This document shows, in pieces, positions 8,276-16,839 of a DNA stretch of 64,000 nucleotides. Source of the stretch: Actinospineispora eucalypti (GTDB lineage Bacteria; Actinomycetota; Actinomycetes; Mycobacteriales; Pseudonocardiaceae); the NCBI GenBank assembly GCA_014208095.1, contig JACHMT010000001.1:620001-684000 (forward strand), in the 5' to 3' direction. How positions within the stretch are numbered: the stretch's first letter is position 1; every line of letters begins with the position of its first letter. The notes under the pieces were generated by a model. It did not search any database, was not told the DNA's origin, and saw only the letters and a program-made list of their open reading frames with translations. Made by a program: the position numbers and the translations under genes.

Positions 8276-9213
8276 GACCCGAGCACGGTGCGGCGGAGGG
8301 TTTCCCGGTCGGGGTAGGACTCCTGGGCACCGGGGGCGCGCACGGCCAGCGAACCGGCGGCGCTGGCCCAGCGCGCCGCCTCGCGCAGCGGGTCACCCGC
8401 CGCCAGCCGGGCGGCCAGCACGCCGGCGAACGCGTCGCCGGCGCCGGTGGTGTCCACGACCTCCGGCGCGGGTATCGCCGGCACCCGGGCGGTGGAGCCG
8501 TCGAAGTCGGTGATCACGGCGCCGGCCGGGCCGAGCGTGGTCACCACCGCGCCCGCGCCCCGCTCCCGCAGCCGCCGGTGCGCGGCCTCGATGCCGTCCT
8601 CCTCGGGCAGCCCGGCGACCACCGCCTGCTCGTGCTCGTTGACGATCAGCACCGCGCACCGGGCGATCAGCTCGTCGGGCAGTTCGGCGGCCGGCGCGGC
8701 GTTCAGCAGGAACCGGCCCCGGCAGGCCTCGGCGGCCCGGGTGACCACGCCGAACGGGATCTCCAGCTGGGCCAGCACCACGTCGTCCTCGGAGCCGGGC
8801 GTGCCCGCCAGCGGGTTCCCGGAGTCCGGCCAGCGGTGGTTCGCCCCGGAAACCACGATGATCGTGTTGTCCTGCTCGGCGACGGTGATCCAGGCGGTGC
8901 CGGTGTCCACGCCGTCGACCACCGCGACGCCGGAGGTGTCCACGCCGTGCCGGGCCATTCCGGCTCGCGCCCGCTCGCCCTCGGCGTCCGCGCCCACCCG
9001 GCCGATCATGGTCACCCGCGCGCCGGCCAGCGCCGCCGCGACCGCCTGGTTGGCGCCCTTCCCGCCCAGGGTGACCAGCGCCTGCTGGCCGAGAATTGTC
9101 TCGCCGGGAGAGGGAAATTTGGCCGCAACCACCACGTGGTCGATGTTGATCGAGCCAACCACGGTGACTCGGCCGGCGGCGGCGGGTCGTTCGGTCACGG
9201 CGAACTCTGACAC
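8266..9213 (-). CDS. rbsK: Ribokinase (PfkB family)
   Basis: 315 residues. GSINIDHVV and TLGGKGANQAVAAALAGA are the N-terminal PfkB sugar-binding signature, and DTTGAGDAFAGVLAARL near the C-terminus holds the catalytic Asp and anion hole. It phosphorylates ribose or a similar pentose at O5. It stands alone, with no sugar transporter beside it. A nucleoside or other carbohydrate substrate within the family cannot be excluded. Confidence 0.88.
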   Translation of the reverse strand: MSEFAVTERPAAAGRVTVVGSINIDHVVVAAKFPSPGETILGQQALVTLGGKGANQAVAAALAGARVTMIGRVGADAEGERARAGMARHGVDTSGVAVVDGVDTGTAWITVAEQDNTIIVVSGANHRWPDSGNPLAGTPGSEDDVVLAQLEIPFGVVTRAAEACRGRFLLNAAPAAELPDELIARCAVLIVNEHEQAVVAGLPEEDGIEAAHRRLRERGAGAVVTTLGPAGAVITDFDGSTARVPAIPAPEVVDTTGAGDAFAGVLAARLAAGDPLREAARWASAAGSLAVRAPGAQESYPDRETLRRTVLGSPC

Positions 9214-9384
9214 GGCGCGCCGCCGAATGGGAAGAGCGCCTCAGCTTTTGTTCGACTCGTCACGCCGCGCTGAGGTCGACAAACGACAATTCTGATAATT
9301 GCTTGAAGCTCGTTCTGTGGCAATTCCTTGATCGGTCGCTATGGTTCCGGGCGTTCCGCGTTCCAGCCCTGAAAGGAATTGTTT

Positions 9385-9675
9385 ATGCGAGCGAAGGAAA
9401 TTTTGCGTGGAATGGGCCGCATCGGATTTCCGGTGATGGCCGCGGTATTCGCGGTCGGCCTGGCCAGCTCCCCGGCCATGGCGGCCACCCCGGGCGCCCT
9501 CGGCGCCTCGGCGGCACCGGTCGCCCAGGTGGCACCGGCCGCGCTCGGCAAGCCGCCGGTGCGGCACCGCACGGTAAGCGCCAAGGAGTGTCGGGCCAAC
9601 CACGGGCGCGTCGCCGGGCCGCGCAACCACCTGGCCTGCCGGGGCGGCAAGTTCAACGGCGACGAGGTCCGCTAG
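9385..9675 (+). CDS. Small secreted protein of unknown function, 96 residues
   Basis: ATG 9385 is preceded by AAAGGAA at 7 bases. An N-terminal signal peptide (positive MRAKEILRGMGRIG, hydrophobic core, cleavage probably after AMA near residue 35) is followed by an Ala/Pro-rich stretch and a basic C-terminal segment with two cysteines (SAKECRANHGRVAGPRNHLA then CRGGKFNGDE). The two Cys could form one disulfide in the mature chain of about 60 residues. I do not recognise the family. It is unlinked in function to its neighbours, and the upstream 170 bases are A+T-richer than average. Confidence 0.65.
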   Translation: MRAKEILRGMGRIGFPVMAAVFAVGLASSPAMAATPGALGASAAPVAQVAPAALGKPPVRHRTVSAKECRANHGRVAGPRNHLACRGGKFNGDEVR

Positions 9676-9752
9676 CACTCGGCGCGAGGCGCGGCTCGCC
9701 CCGGAACGGGCCGCGCCCACCCGGCCGCTTCCTCGCGCACACGAACAGCCCG

Positions 9753-10199
9753 TCAGTTGATGTCGAACTCGTTGCCCTCGGGATCCTTCATACCCACCGC
9801 GTAGTGGTCGAGGACGCCGTCCTCCAGCAGGGCGCCTACGGTGGTGGCGCCCAGGTCGACCAGCCGGCGGGCCTCGGCGTCGACTCGCTGTTTGCGGGTC
9901 TCGATCGGGTCGGCCCGCCCGCCGCTGGCATGAATGTCGAGGTGCAGCCGGTTCTTGACGGTCTTGACCTCCGGGACCGCGTGGAACCAGATGCTCGGCC
10001 CGTGGCCGTGGGGATCGCTGATCCGGTCCGCGCCGTCGACAAGTTCCTCCTCGGGCAGTCCGAGTTGACGGTAGAAGTCGTTCCAAGTGGCGAAGCCGGC
10101 TGGTGGCGGCGCCAGCTCGTACCCGAGCGCGGCGGCCCAGAAGCGGGCGAGCCGGTCGGGATCCGCGCAGTCGATGACGAGCTGGAATCTGACGGCCAT
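9753..10199 (-). CDS. VOC / glyoxalase-like domain protein
   Basis: 148 residues from ATG 10199, which follows GGAGG at 4 bases; an upstream in-frame extension is not needed. The sequence reads as one glyoxalase-like fold: FQLVIDCADPDRLARFWAAA at the N-terminus, NRLHLDIHA in the middle and MKDPEGNEFDIN at the end. These proteins bind a metal or small ligand through paired beta-alpha-beta modules; function ranges from dioxygenase to drug binding. No specific role can be given. Confidence 0.85.
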   Translation of the reverse strand: MAVRFQLVIDCADPDRLARFWAAALGYELAPPPAGFATWNDFYRQLGLPEEELVDGADRISDPHGHGPSIWFHAVPEVKTVKNRLHLDIHASGGRADPIETRKQRVDAEARRLVDLGATTVGALLEDGVLDHYAVGMKDPEGNEFDIN

Positions 10200-10314
10200 G
10201 GTGCCTCCGTTCGTTGTCTGCGCGGCAGCCTGCCCGGGCACCCCGACAGTTTCACTTGTTCGCGCAGGCGTTCCACGCCCGGGATAAAGCCTTTTCTGTG
10301 GTTTATCAGAATGG

Positions 10315-11103
10315 TCAGGCGCGCAGGGTCCGGGCGAGACCGATTGCGGCGGTACGTACCGCCGCCGCGAGCCGGTTGGTGTCCAGCCGGTTGGCCCAGC
10401 CGGTGATGGAGATGGCGGCCAGCGGGCGGCCGTCGGCGGTGAGCACGGGCGCGGCCACGCAGGCGATGCCGACGGCCGACTCCTCGTGCTCCTCGGCCAC
10501 GCCGCGCTCGCGCACGTTGGCCAGCTCCCGCTCCAGCAGCCCGGGCGCGATCACCGTGCGCGGTGTGCGGCGGGGCAGCCCGGCGGCGAACACCGCGCGC
10601 AGCTGTTCCGGTGGCAGGAACGCGAGCATCGCCTTGCCCACCCCGGTGCAGTAGGCGGGCATCCGCCCGCCGATCCGGCTGGGGATGCGCGGCCCGGACG
10701 CGGCGCCGTACTTCTGCACGTAGACCACCTCGGTGCCGTCCAACACGGCCAGGTGCACGGTCTCGTGGGTGGCCTCGAACAGGTCGGCGAGCATGGGCGC
10801 GGCGGCCTCGGCCAGGCCGCGCTGCCGGGGGGCCAGCTGGCCCAGCTCGAACAATCGCATGCCCAGCCAGAACCCGCTCGCGGTGCGTTCCACCACGTCC
10901 CACTCGGCCAGCTCGGTGAGCAGCCGCAGCGCGGTGGGCTTGGCGATCCCGGTGCGCCGGTGCAGCTCGGCCAGGGTGAGCTCGGCGTCGCCCGGCCGGA
11001 AGGCGGTGAGCAGCGTGAAGGCCCGGCCGAGTACCGAGTTCGGCCCGTCATCATTCCGGTGAGTGGAACGCACCGCTTCATCGTGGCCGGTCGGAGGGGT
11101 CAT
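10315..11103 (-). CDS. IclR-family transcriptional regulator
   Basis: 262 residues. An N-terminal winged helix (LTLAELHRRTGIAKPTALRL) precedes the IclR effector domain with GRMPAYCTGVGKAMLAFLP and the C-terminal GIACVAAPVL. It is divergent from the acetaldehyde dehydrogenase/aldolase pair. IclR proteins often control meta-cleavage genes, so the pair is its likely target (inferred). Confidence 0.9.
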   Translation of the reverse strand: MTPPTGHDEAVRSTHRNDDGPNSVLGRAFTLLTAFRPGDAELTLAELHRRTGIAKPTALRLLTELAEWDVVERTASGFWLGMRLFELGQLAPRQRGLAEAAAPMLADLFEATHETVHLAVLDGTEVVYVQKYGAASGPRIPSRIGGRMPAYCTGVGKAMLAFLPPEQLRAVFAAGLPRRTPRTVIAPGLLERELANVRERGVAEEHEESAVGIACVAAPVLTADGRPLAAISITGWANRLDTNRLAAAVRTAAIGLARTLRA

Positions 11104-11106
11104 TGT

Positions 11107-11157
11107 CTAGCGGAACGCTAGGCGAGCACGCGCCCAGTTTGGCGCGTGCGGGGGAGG
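11107..11157. repeat. Two-hairpin element, copy 1 (leader of acetaldehyde dehydrogenase)
   Basis: Hairpin 1 is TAGCG-GAA-CGCTA (11108-11120). Hairpin 2 is GCACGCGCC-CAGTTT-GGCGCGTGC (11126-11149). It is followed at once by GGGGGAGGGA, the ribosome site of the downstream gene. Copies at 48755 and 61046 have the same two hairpins with different, compensated stem bases. Confidence 0.8.
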
Positions 11158-11163
11158 GAGTGC

Positions 11164-12075
11164 ATGAGCGCGGAGGCGAAGGTACCGGCGGCGATCGTCG
11201 GCCCGGGCAACATCGGCACCGACCTGCTGGCCAAGCTTCGGCACAGCAAGCTGATCGACGTGCGCTACATGGTCGGCGTGGTGGAGTCGCAGGGTCTGGC
11301 CAGGGCGCGTGAGCAGGGCGTCGCGGCCAGCGCGGAGGGGGTGGACTGGCTGCTCCGCCAGGACCCGCCGCCGCGACTGGTCTTCGAGGCCACCTCGGCG
11401 GCCGCGCACAAGGCGAACGCGCCGCGCTACGCCGAGGCCGGTATACAAGCTGTGGACCTGACCCCGGCGCACCTGGGGCCGATGGTCTGCCCGCCGGTCA
11501 ACCTGCGCGAACACCTGGACGCGCGGAACGTCTCGATGATCACCTGCGGCGGCCAGGCGACCATCCCGATGGTGCACGCGGTGTCCCGGGTGACCCCGGT
11601 GCCGTACGCGGAGATCGTCGCTTCCGTGGCCTCCCGCTCCGCCGGACCGGGGACCAGGGCGAACATCGACGAGTTCACCGAGACCACGGCCCGCGCCGTG
11701 GAGTCCGTGGGCGGTGCCCAAAAAGGCAAGGCGATCATCATCCTGAATCCGGTGGAACCGCCGATGATCATGCGCGACACGGTCTTCTGCATGATCTCCG
11801 CCGATGCCGACCGGGTCGCCCTCGTCGACTCGCTGCACGCCATGGTCGCCGAGATGCAGCAGTACGTGCCCGGCTACACACTGCGCGCCGAGCCGCAGTT
11901 CGACGAGCCGCAACCCGGCTGGCGGGGCCACGCCCGGGTGGCGATCTTCCTCGAGGTGAAGGGCAACGGCGACTACCTGCCGCCCTACGCCGGCAACCTG
12001 GACATCATGACCGCCGCCGCCGCCCGCGTCGGCGAGCTGATCGCCGCCGCCACCGACCAGGAGGTGCCCGCATGA
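11164..12075 (+). CDS. Acetaldehyde dehydrogenase, acylating (HsaG/BphJ/MhpF type)
   Basis: 303 residues. [20 protein letters not shown] is the NAD-binding start, [20 protein letters not shown] carries the catalytic cysteine, and the C-terminal [14 protein letters not shown] is typical. It converts acetaldehyde (or propanal) channelled from the aldolase to acetyl- or propionyl-CoA. ATG 11164 follows GGGAGGG. Its stop overlaps the aldolase start (ATGA), as in other channelling pairs. It is the last step of the catechol or steroid A/B-ring meta-cleavage pathway. Confidence 0.95.
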   Translation: MSAEAKVPAAIVGPGNIGTDLLAKLRHSKLIDVRYMVGVVESQGLARAREQGVAASAEGVDWLLRQDPPPRLVFEATSAAAHKANAPRYAEAGIQAVDLTPAHLGPMVCPPVNLREHLDARNVSMITCGGQATIPMVHAVSRVTPVPYAEIVASVASRSAGPGTRANIDEFTETTARAVESVGGAQKGKAIIILNPVEPPMIMRDTVFCMISADADRVALVDSLHAMVAEMQQYVPGYTLRAEPQFDEPQPGWRGHARVAIFLEVKGNGDYLPPYAGNLDIMTAAAARVGELIAAATDQEVPA

Positions 12076-13112
12076 CCCGCCCCGCGCTGGCCCACGACGT
12101 CCGGATCACCGACACCACGCTGCGCGACGGGTCGCACGCGATGGCCCACCAGTTCACCGAGTCCCAGGTGCGGGACACCGTGCGCGCGCTGGACGCGGCC
12201 GGCGTCGAGGTGATCGAGGTGACCCACGGGGACGGGCTGGGCGGCAGCTCGTTCAACTACGGGTTCTCGCACACCGACGAGCTTCGCCTGATCGCCGCCG
12301 CCCGGGAGGAGGCGCGCAACGCGAAGATCGCCGTGTTGCTGGTGCCCGGCATCGGCACCGTCGCCGACCTCAAGCGCGCCCACGACGCCGGCGCCGAAAT
12401 GGTCCGCGTGGCCACCCACTGCACCGAGGCCGACGTCTCCCCGCAGCACTTCGCCGCCGCCCGTGACCTGGGAATGGAGACCGTCGGCTTCCTGATGATG
12501 GCCCATAAGACGCCGCCCGAGAACCTGGCCAAGCAGGCCCGGATCATGGTCGACGCGGGCTGTCAGACGCCGTACGTCACCGACAGCGCCGGCGCGCTGC
12601 TCATGCACGAGGCGCGCGAGCGGTTCGAGGCACTGGTGGCCGAGGTGGGCGACGAGGCCTGGGTGGGCTACCACGGGCACCAGAACCTGAGCCTCGGCGT
12701 GGCCAACTCGGTGCTGGCCTACGAGGCCGGGGTGCGCTACATCGACGGGTCGCTGTGCGCGCTCGGCGCGGGCGCGGGCAACTCGCCGACCGAGGTGCTC
12801 GCCGCCGTGTTCGACCGGCTGGGCATCTCCACCGGCCTGAACGTGCTGGGCCTGCTGGACGCGGCCGAGGACGTGGTGCACCCGTACCTGAACCGCTGGC
12901 CCAAGATGGACCGCAACGCCGTGGTGCAGGGCTGGGCCGGCGTGTACTCGAGCTTCCTGCTGCACGCCGAGCGGGCCGCCGAGCGGTACAAGGTCCCCGC
13001 GCACGCCATCCTGCGCCGGTGCGGCGAGCTGGGTTACGTCGGCGGCCAGGAGGACATGATCATCGACGTGGCCATCCAGCTGGCGGCGGACGCGGACGCG
13101 GGCCGGAGTTGA
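12072..13112 (+). CDS. dmpG: 4-hydroxy-2-oxovalerate aldolase (HsaF/BphI/DmpG type)
   Basis: 346 residues. It has the DRE-TIM signature [20 protein letters not shown] with metal and substrate residues, [15 protein letters not shown], and the [15 protein letters not shown] metal-binding histidines, followed by the communication domain. It splits 4-hydroxy-2-oxo acids into pyruvate and an aldehyde, which passes to the dehydrogenase encoded immediately upstream. The hydratase that normally makes this substrate is not adjacent. Confidence 0.95.
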   Translation: MTRPALAHDVRITDTTLRDGSHAMAHQFTESQVRDTVRALDAAGVEVIEVTHGDGLGGSSFNYGFSHTDELRLIAAAREEARNAKIAVLLVPGIGTVADLKRAHDAGAEMVRVATHCTEADVSPQHFAAARDLGMETVGFLMMAHKTPPENLAKQARIMVDAGCQTPYVTDSAGALLMHEARERFEALVAEVGDEAWVGYHGHQNLSLGVANSVLAYEAGVRYIDGSLCALGAGAGNSPTEVLAAVFDRLGISTGLNVLGLLDAAEDVVHPYLNRWPKMDRNAVVQGWAGVYSSFLLHAERAAERYKVPAHAILRRCGELGYVGGQEDMIIDVAIQLAADADAGRS

Positions 13113-13140
13113 CCCGACACGCGCGGTAATGCTGGCGATC

Positions 13141-13157
13141 ACTAGGTGTCACGTAGT
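13141..13157. promoter_or_regulatory. Candidate operator palindrome upstream of nitric oxide synthase
   Basis: ACTAGGTGTCACGTAGT is a 17-bp near-palindrome, ACTA-n-GTG-n-CAC-n-TAGT, with only the centre and one symmetric base pair unmatched. It lies 60 bp before the NOS start, in a 104-base gap. The binding protein is unknown. Confidence 0.5.
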
Positions 13158-13216
13158 ACAACTGGGGTCCCCCGATTCAGTGACTACGGCTTTACCTCGC
13201 TCGTGGAGGGCGACCC

Positions 13217-14425
13217 TTGACCCAGCTCCCCCACAGCGTGCTCGAGCGCGCGCGTTCCGTTCCGGATCCGGCCGACCGGTGCCCGGTGCACCTGGTGCCG
13301 GACGCGCCCGCGGGCCCGGTGGAGGTCGCCGAGGCGAAGGACTTCCTGGAGCGGTTGTACGCCGAGAGCAAGCCGGCGACCCCGTTCGACCAGCGGCTCA
13401 GCCAGGTCGCCTCGGAGATCGACCGCACCGGTAGCTACCTGCACACCGCCGGTGAGCTGCGCTTCGGCGCGCGGCTGGCCTGGCGGAACGCGGCGCGCTG
13501 CATCGGCCGGCTGTACTGGCAGAGCCTGGCCGTGCGGGACCGCCGGCACCTGGACGCGCCCGCCGACGTGGCCGCCGAGTGCATCGAGCACCTGCGTGAC
13601 GCCACCCGCAACGGGCAGATCCGCGCCACCCTGACCGTGTTCGCCCCGGACCGCCCGGGCCGGCCCGGCCCGAAGATCCACAACGAGCAGCTGATCAGGT
13701 ACGCTGGGCACCGGCTGTCCGCCGACCGGTCCGGAGCGGTGTGCGGCGACCCGCGCATGGTCGACTTCACCGAGCGGGTGAAGGGCCTCGGCTGGCGGCC
13801 CCGCGCGCGGCACGGCGAGCCCCGGCGCGAGGGGGCGTTCGACGTGCTGCCGCTGATGGTCTCCGGCGATGATGTTGAACCGGAGCTTTTCGACCTGCCG
13901 GGGGACGCGGTGCTGGAGGTGCCGCTGCGCCACCCCGAGCACCCGTGGTTCGCCGATCTCGGACTGCGCTGGTACGCGGTGCCGGCGATCAGCAACATGC
14001 CGCTGGTGATCGGGGGCGTGCGCTACCCGGCGGCGCCGTTCAACGGCTGGTACCTGAACACCGAGATCGGCGCGCGCAACCTCGCCGACCAGGACCGCTA
14101 CGACCTGTTACCGCTGATCGGGCGGCTGCTGCGGCTGGACGTCAGCTCGCCGCGCACCCTCTGGCGGGACCGCGCGCTGGTCGAGCTGGTGCGGGCGGTC
14201 CAGTACTCGTTCGACGCCGACGGCGTGCGGATGGCCGACCACCACACCGAGTCGGAGCGCTTCATCACCCACGTGGCCAACGAGGAACGCGCCGGCCGCC
14301 CCTGCCCCACCGACTGGAGCTGGATCGTCCCGCCCATGTCCGGCGGCCTCACCCCGGTCTTCCACCGCTACTACGACCCGCCGGACGACGCCCTGCGCCC
14401 CGCCTTCCTCCCACCCGAGGGTTGA
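13217..14425 (+). CDS. nos: Bacterial nitric oxide synthase, oxygenase domain only
   Basis: 402 residues with a TTG start at 13217 preceded by GGAGGG at about 6 bases. WRNAARCIGR (haem-thiolate Cys about residue 95), the arginine-binding GWYLNTEIGARNL (substrate Glu), and HHTESERFITHVANEE with DWSWIVPPMSGGLTPVFH (pterin side) are all NOS hallmarks. It oxidises L-arginine to citrulline and NO. Bacterial NOS has no reductase domain and borrows electrons from cellular flavodoxins or ferredoxins; none is fused here. It is the third gene after the aldolase, but the 104-base gap with an operator suggests its own promoter. Confidence 0.95.
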   Translation: MTQLPHSVLERARSVPDPADRCPVHLVPDAPAGPVEVAEAKDFLERLYAESKPATPFDQRLSQVASEIDRTGSYLHTAGELRFGARLAWRNAARCIGRLYWQSLAVRDRRHLDAPADVAAECIEHLRDATRNGQIRATLTVFAPDRPGRPGPKIHNEQLIRYAGHRLSADRSGAVCGDPRMVDFTERVKGLGWRPRARHGEPRREGAFDVLPLMVSGDDVEPELFDLPGDAVLEVPLRHPEHPWFADLGLRWYAVPAISNMPLVIGGVRYPAAPFNGWYLNTEIGARNLADQDRYDLLPLIGRLLRLDVSSPRTLWRDRALVELVRAVQYSFDADGVRMADHHTESERFITHVANEERAGRPCPTDWSWIVPPMSGGLTPVFHRYYDPPDDALRPAFLPPEG

Positions 14426-14431
14426 CCCTCC

Positions 14432-14585
14432 CGGCGACTCGGGGATCCGGGTACGGCGAGTCGGGGATCCGGGTACGGCGAGTCGGGAGTTCGTGCTCGG
14501 TGTGTCGGGGATTCCGGTACGGAGTGTCGGGGTTTGGCGCACGACGGGTCGGGGTTTGGTGCACGGCTCGGGCGGCGCCGCGTGG
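14432..14585. repeat. 22-bp array, family A, left arm
   Basis: Units begin at 14432, 14454, 14476, 14498, 14520, 14542 and 14564. The core GGCGAGTCGGGGATCCGG decays outward. Opposite orientation to the copies at 14891-14945. Confidence 0.9.
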
Positions 14586-14890
14586 CGGCGGACCTCCCCG
14601 GTTCTTCGGCGCCTGTCCACCGGTGGGTCGTGACGATCGGCGCCGGCGCGGCCGCGTTGAGCGGGATCTTTCATCGAGATGGACAGGACGGTTGTACCTA
14701 CCGAGATCAAACAACCTTGGTGTCCATCTCGATGGCCACCAAGGTTCCTGCTTGCCGAAAATCCAGCCACGCTCCGGAGCCAGCCACGAACCACACGGTC
14801 GGGCGGCGCCCGAGCCGCGTTAGTTGGCCAGCATGCCGTGCCGGCGGTCGTGAATCTCCGCCGCGTCCGGAGCCGCCACGCGTCACCCAC
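14586..14890. other. Centre of the family A mirror locus; no gene, contains competing hairpins
   Basis: Two inverted repeats overlap and exclude each other. Hairpin 1 pairs CATCGAGATGGACA (14672-14685) with 14721-14734 and has an inner GGTTGT/ACAACC stem. Hairpin 2 pairs AACCTTGGTG (14713-14722) with CACCAAGGTT (14737-14746) and CCAT with ATGG around a CTCG loop. No supportable coding region was found in the 528 bases between the convergent NOS and SnoaL-like genes. Confidence 0.6.
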
Positions 14891-14945
14891 CCCGAGCCGT
14901 ACCCGAATCCCCGACTCGCCGTACCCGGATCCCCGACTCGCCGAG
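14891..14945. repeat. 22-bp array, family A, right (inverted) arm
   Basis: GACTCGCCG at 14913 and 14935 with a worn copy near 14891. Reverse orientation relative to 14432-14585, giving a mirror arrangement. Confidence 0.85.
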
Positions 14946-14953
14946 GTCGGGGG

Positions 14954-15352
14954 TCAGGTGGTGGCTTCGAGCATTGGGCGGGGGTCGAAGTACTCGCGCC
15001 ACTCGGTGATGCGGCCGTCCCGGAACTTCATGACCCCGAGGAGCTCGACGGTGTAGGCGTGGTTTCCTTCGGCGTCCAGGTGTCGGTCACTGCGCTCGCT
15101 GAACACCAGGTCACCGACCGCCTCGATGGTGCGTACGGTGGCGATGATGGCGCCGACCGGCTGGGCGGCGGCGAGCCCGTCGATCAGCCCGAGGATCTCC
15201 GCCTTGCCGCGTACCACGGGTAGCCCGCTGTTCTGGTACACACAGTCGTCGGCGATGAACTCCTGGTAGGCGCCGCGCAGGTCGGCCCAGGTGCCCTTGC
15301 CCCAGCGCTCGATGAATGCGCGCGCGGTGTCCAGGTTGGCCTGTTCGGTCAC
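14954..15352 (-). CDS. SnoaL-like / limonene-epoxide-hydrolase-fold protein (NTF2 superfamily)
   Basis: 132 residues, one domain. The N-terminal helix (NLDTARAFIERWGKGTWADL), YQNSGLPVVRGKAEILGLID and C-terminal GVMKFRDGRITEWREYFDP fit the SnoaL/limonene-1,2-epoxide hydrolase group of the NTF2 fold. Members are isomerases, hydrolases or cyclases, or simply bind hydrophobic ligands. It lies 15 bases downstream of the MarR gene on the same strand, so both probably share a transcript. Confidence 0.8.
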   Translation of the reverse strand: MTEQANLDTARAFIERWGKGTWADLRGAYQEFIADDCVYQNSGLPVVRGKAEILGLIDGLAAAQPVGAIIATVRTIEAVGDLVFSERSDRHLDAEGNHAYTVELLGVMKFRDGRITEWREYFDPRPMLEATT

Positions 15353-15367
15353 GGTGTCTCCCCGGGG

Positions 15368-15799
15368 TCAGTACAACGCGTGCAGCATGGACTCCAGTGC
15401 CTGGCGGAGCACCGCCCGGCTCTCGGCCGGGAGGTCGGCCAGCGCGGCCCGCTCGGCCGCGTGGGCGATCGGCGTACTGGCGGCCAGTGCGGCCTCGCCG
15501 GCCGGCGTGATGGAGATTTCCAGGGGCAGCCCGGGTTCGCTGCCCCGCCGCTTGACCAGCCCGGCGGACAGCAGCCGGCGGACCACGCCGCCGACCGCCT
15601 GCGGGGAGATCTGCAGGATCCGGGCCAGGTCGGCGCGGCTGACCTGGCCGGCCTCGGCGATCACGCTCAGCGTCACGTACCGCCGGAAGGACAGCTGGTG
15701 GGCCATCAGCGCCCGGTCCAGGTGACGCTCCAGGTGGTGGCTGACCTGGGTGATGCGCACGGTGGCCAGGACCTCGCGCAGTTCCACAGCGGCGGTCAT
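15368..15799 (-). CDS. MarR-family transcriptional regulator
   Basis: 143 residues from ATG 15799, chosen because GGGAGA precedes it at 5 bases (an ATG five codons upstream lacks a site). The winged helix is seen in VSRADLARILQISPQAVGGV and VRRLLSAGLVKRR followed by the PLEISITPAGEAAL wing. It is divergent from an SDR gene. Two AGTAG/CTACT palindromes lie in the shared promoter. Confidence 0.9.
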   Translation of the reverse strand: MTAAVELREVLATVRITQVSHHLERHLDRALMAHQLSFRRYVTLSVIAEAGQVSRADLARILQISPQAVGGVVRRLLSAGLVKRRGSEPGLPLEISITPAGEAALAASTPIAHAAERAALADLPAESRAVLRQALESMLHALY

Positions 15800-15840
15800 G
15801 TGGTCTCCCGTCATTGGGCGGCCGGGCGGCGTTAAAGATG

Positions 15841-15867
15841 AGTAGGCTACTTTGAGTAGTATCTACT
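15841..15867. promoter_or_regulatory. Two adjacent AGTAG-CTACT palindromes (probable MarR operators)
   Basis: AGTAG-G-CTACT (15841-15851) and AGTAG-TAT-CTACT (15855-15867) lie side by side in the divergent promoter between the MarR and SDR genes. Paired short palindromes next to a marR gene usually mean autoregulation. Confidence 0.6.
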
Positions 15868-15905
15868 TACTACAATGGAGCCGCCGGAGTCAAGCATAGT
15901 TAGAC

Positions 15906-15915
15906 AGCAATCGCT
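15906..15915. promoter_or_regulatory. AGCAATCGCT site in GTTAGACAGCAA context
   Basis: GTTAGACAGCAA is identical to the sequence at 26086-26097 upstream of the KstD-like gene, where the core is AGCAAGTGCT. It lies about 80 bases before the SDR start. A shared regulator is inferred. Confidence 0.4.
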
Positions 15916-15993
15916 ACCTTGCGCTCACCGGACATATGAGTAGTTTGTGCTCACTCCCGAAACGCAGCGGCACCAACCACATGGAGGTACGCC

Positions 15994-16800
15994 ATGGCCG
16001 TCCCCGACGTCTCCGGCCGCTCGCTGGCCGACCTGCTGTCGCTGAGCGGCCGCCGGGCACTGGTCACCGGCGGCGCCAAGGGAATCGGCCTGGCCTGCGC
16101 CCGCCGGCTGGCCGAGGCGGGCGCCCGGGTGGCCGTCGGCGACCTGGACAAGGCCGAGGCGCAACAGGCCGCCGCCACCCTCGACGGGGACGCGATCGGC
16201 CTGGCCCTGGACGTGCGCGACACGGCCTCGGTGGACGCCGCCGTCGAGCAGGTCAGGACCGAGCTGGGCGGGCTGGACATCCTGGTCAACAACGCCGGGG
16301 TGTTCCCGATCATGCCGGTGCTGGAGACCACCGACGAGCAGTGGGAGAAGGTGCTCGGCACCAACGTGGACGGCGGCTTCCGGTGCGCCCGCGCGGCCGG
16401 CCGGGCGTTCGCCGAGGCGGGCACCGGCGGCGTGATCGTGAACCTGGCGTCCATCCAGTCCTTCCGGGCCACCGCGCCCGGCCTGACCGCCTACTGCACC
16501 AGCAAGGGCGCCGTGCTCGGGCTGACCCAGTCGCTGGCGCTGGAGCTGGGGGCGCTCGGCGTGCGGGTGGTCGGGGTGGCGCCGACGGTGGTCGACACGC
16601 CCGGGCTGGCGCTGAACAAGCCGGTCTACGAGGCCGCCGGGCTGAGCGACGTGATCGCCGCGTTCTCCGCGCAGCTGCCGCTGGGCCGCGCCGCCGTGCC
16701 GGACGACGTCGCGCGGGTGGTCCTGTTCGCGGTCAGTGACCTGGCCGTCCTGGTCAGTGGGACCACCCTGGTGGTGGACGCGGGCCACTTGACGCTGTAG
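15994..16800 (+). CDS. Short-chain dehydrogenase/reductase (classical SDR)
   Basis: 268 residues. TGGAKGIGLACARRLAE binds NAD(P); NNAG, catalytic Ser in NLASIQS and YCTSK (Y-x3-K) are present. The C-terminal VVDAGHLTL is typical. GGAGG lies before the ATG. It oxidises or reduces a hydroxyl/keto group; its position in the island suggests a steroid-like or acyl-CoA intermediate. A TetR gene follows 39 bases later. Confidence 0.9.
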   Translation: MAVPDVSGRSLADLLSLSGRRALVTGGAKGIGLACARRLAEAGARVAVGDLDKAEAQQAAATLDGDAIGLALDVRDTASVDAAVEQVRTELGGLDILVNNAGVFPIMPVLETTDEQWEKVLGTNVDGGFRCARAAGRAFAEAGTGGVIVNLASIQSFRATAPGLTAYCTSKGAVLGLTQSLALELGALGVRVVGVAPTVVDTPGLALNKPVYEAAGLSDVIAAFSAQLPLGRAAVPDDVARVVLFAVSDLAVLVSGTTLVVDAGHLTL

Positions 16801-16839
16801 TGCGCCGGTTACCCGCGAGCGAAAGGTATCCTCGGCGAC

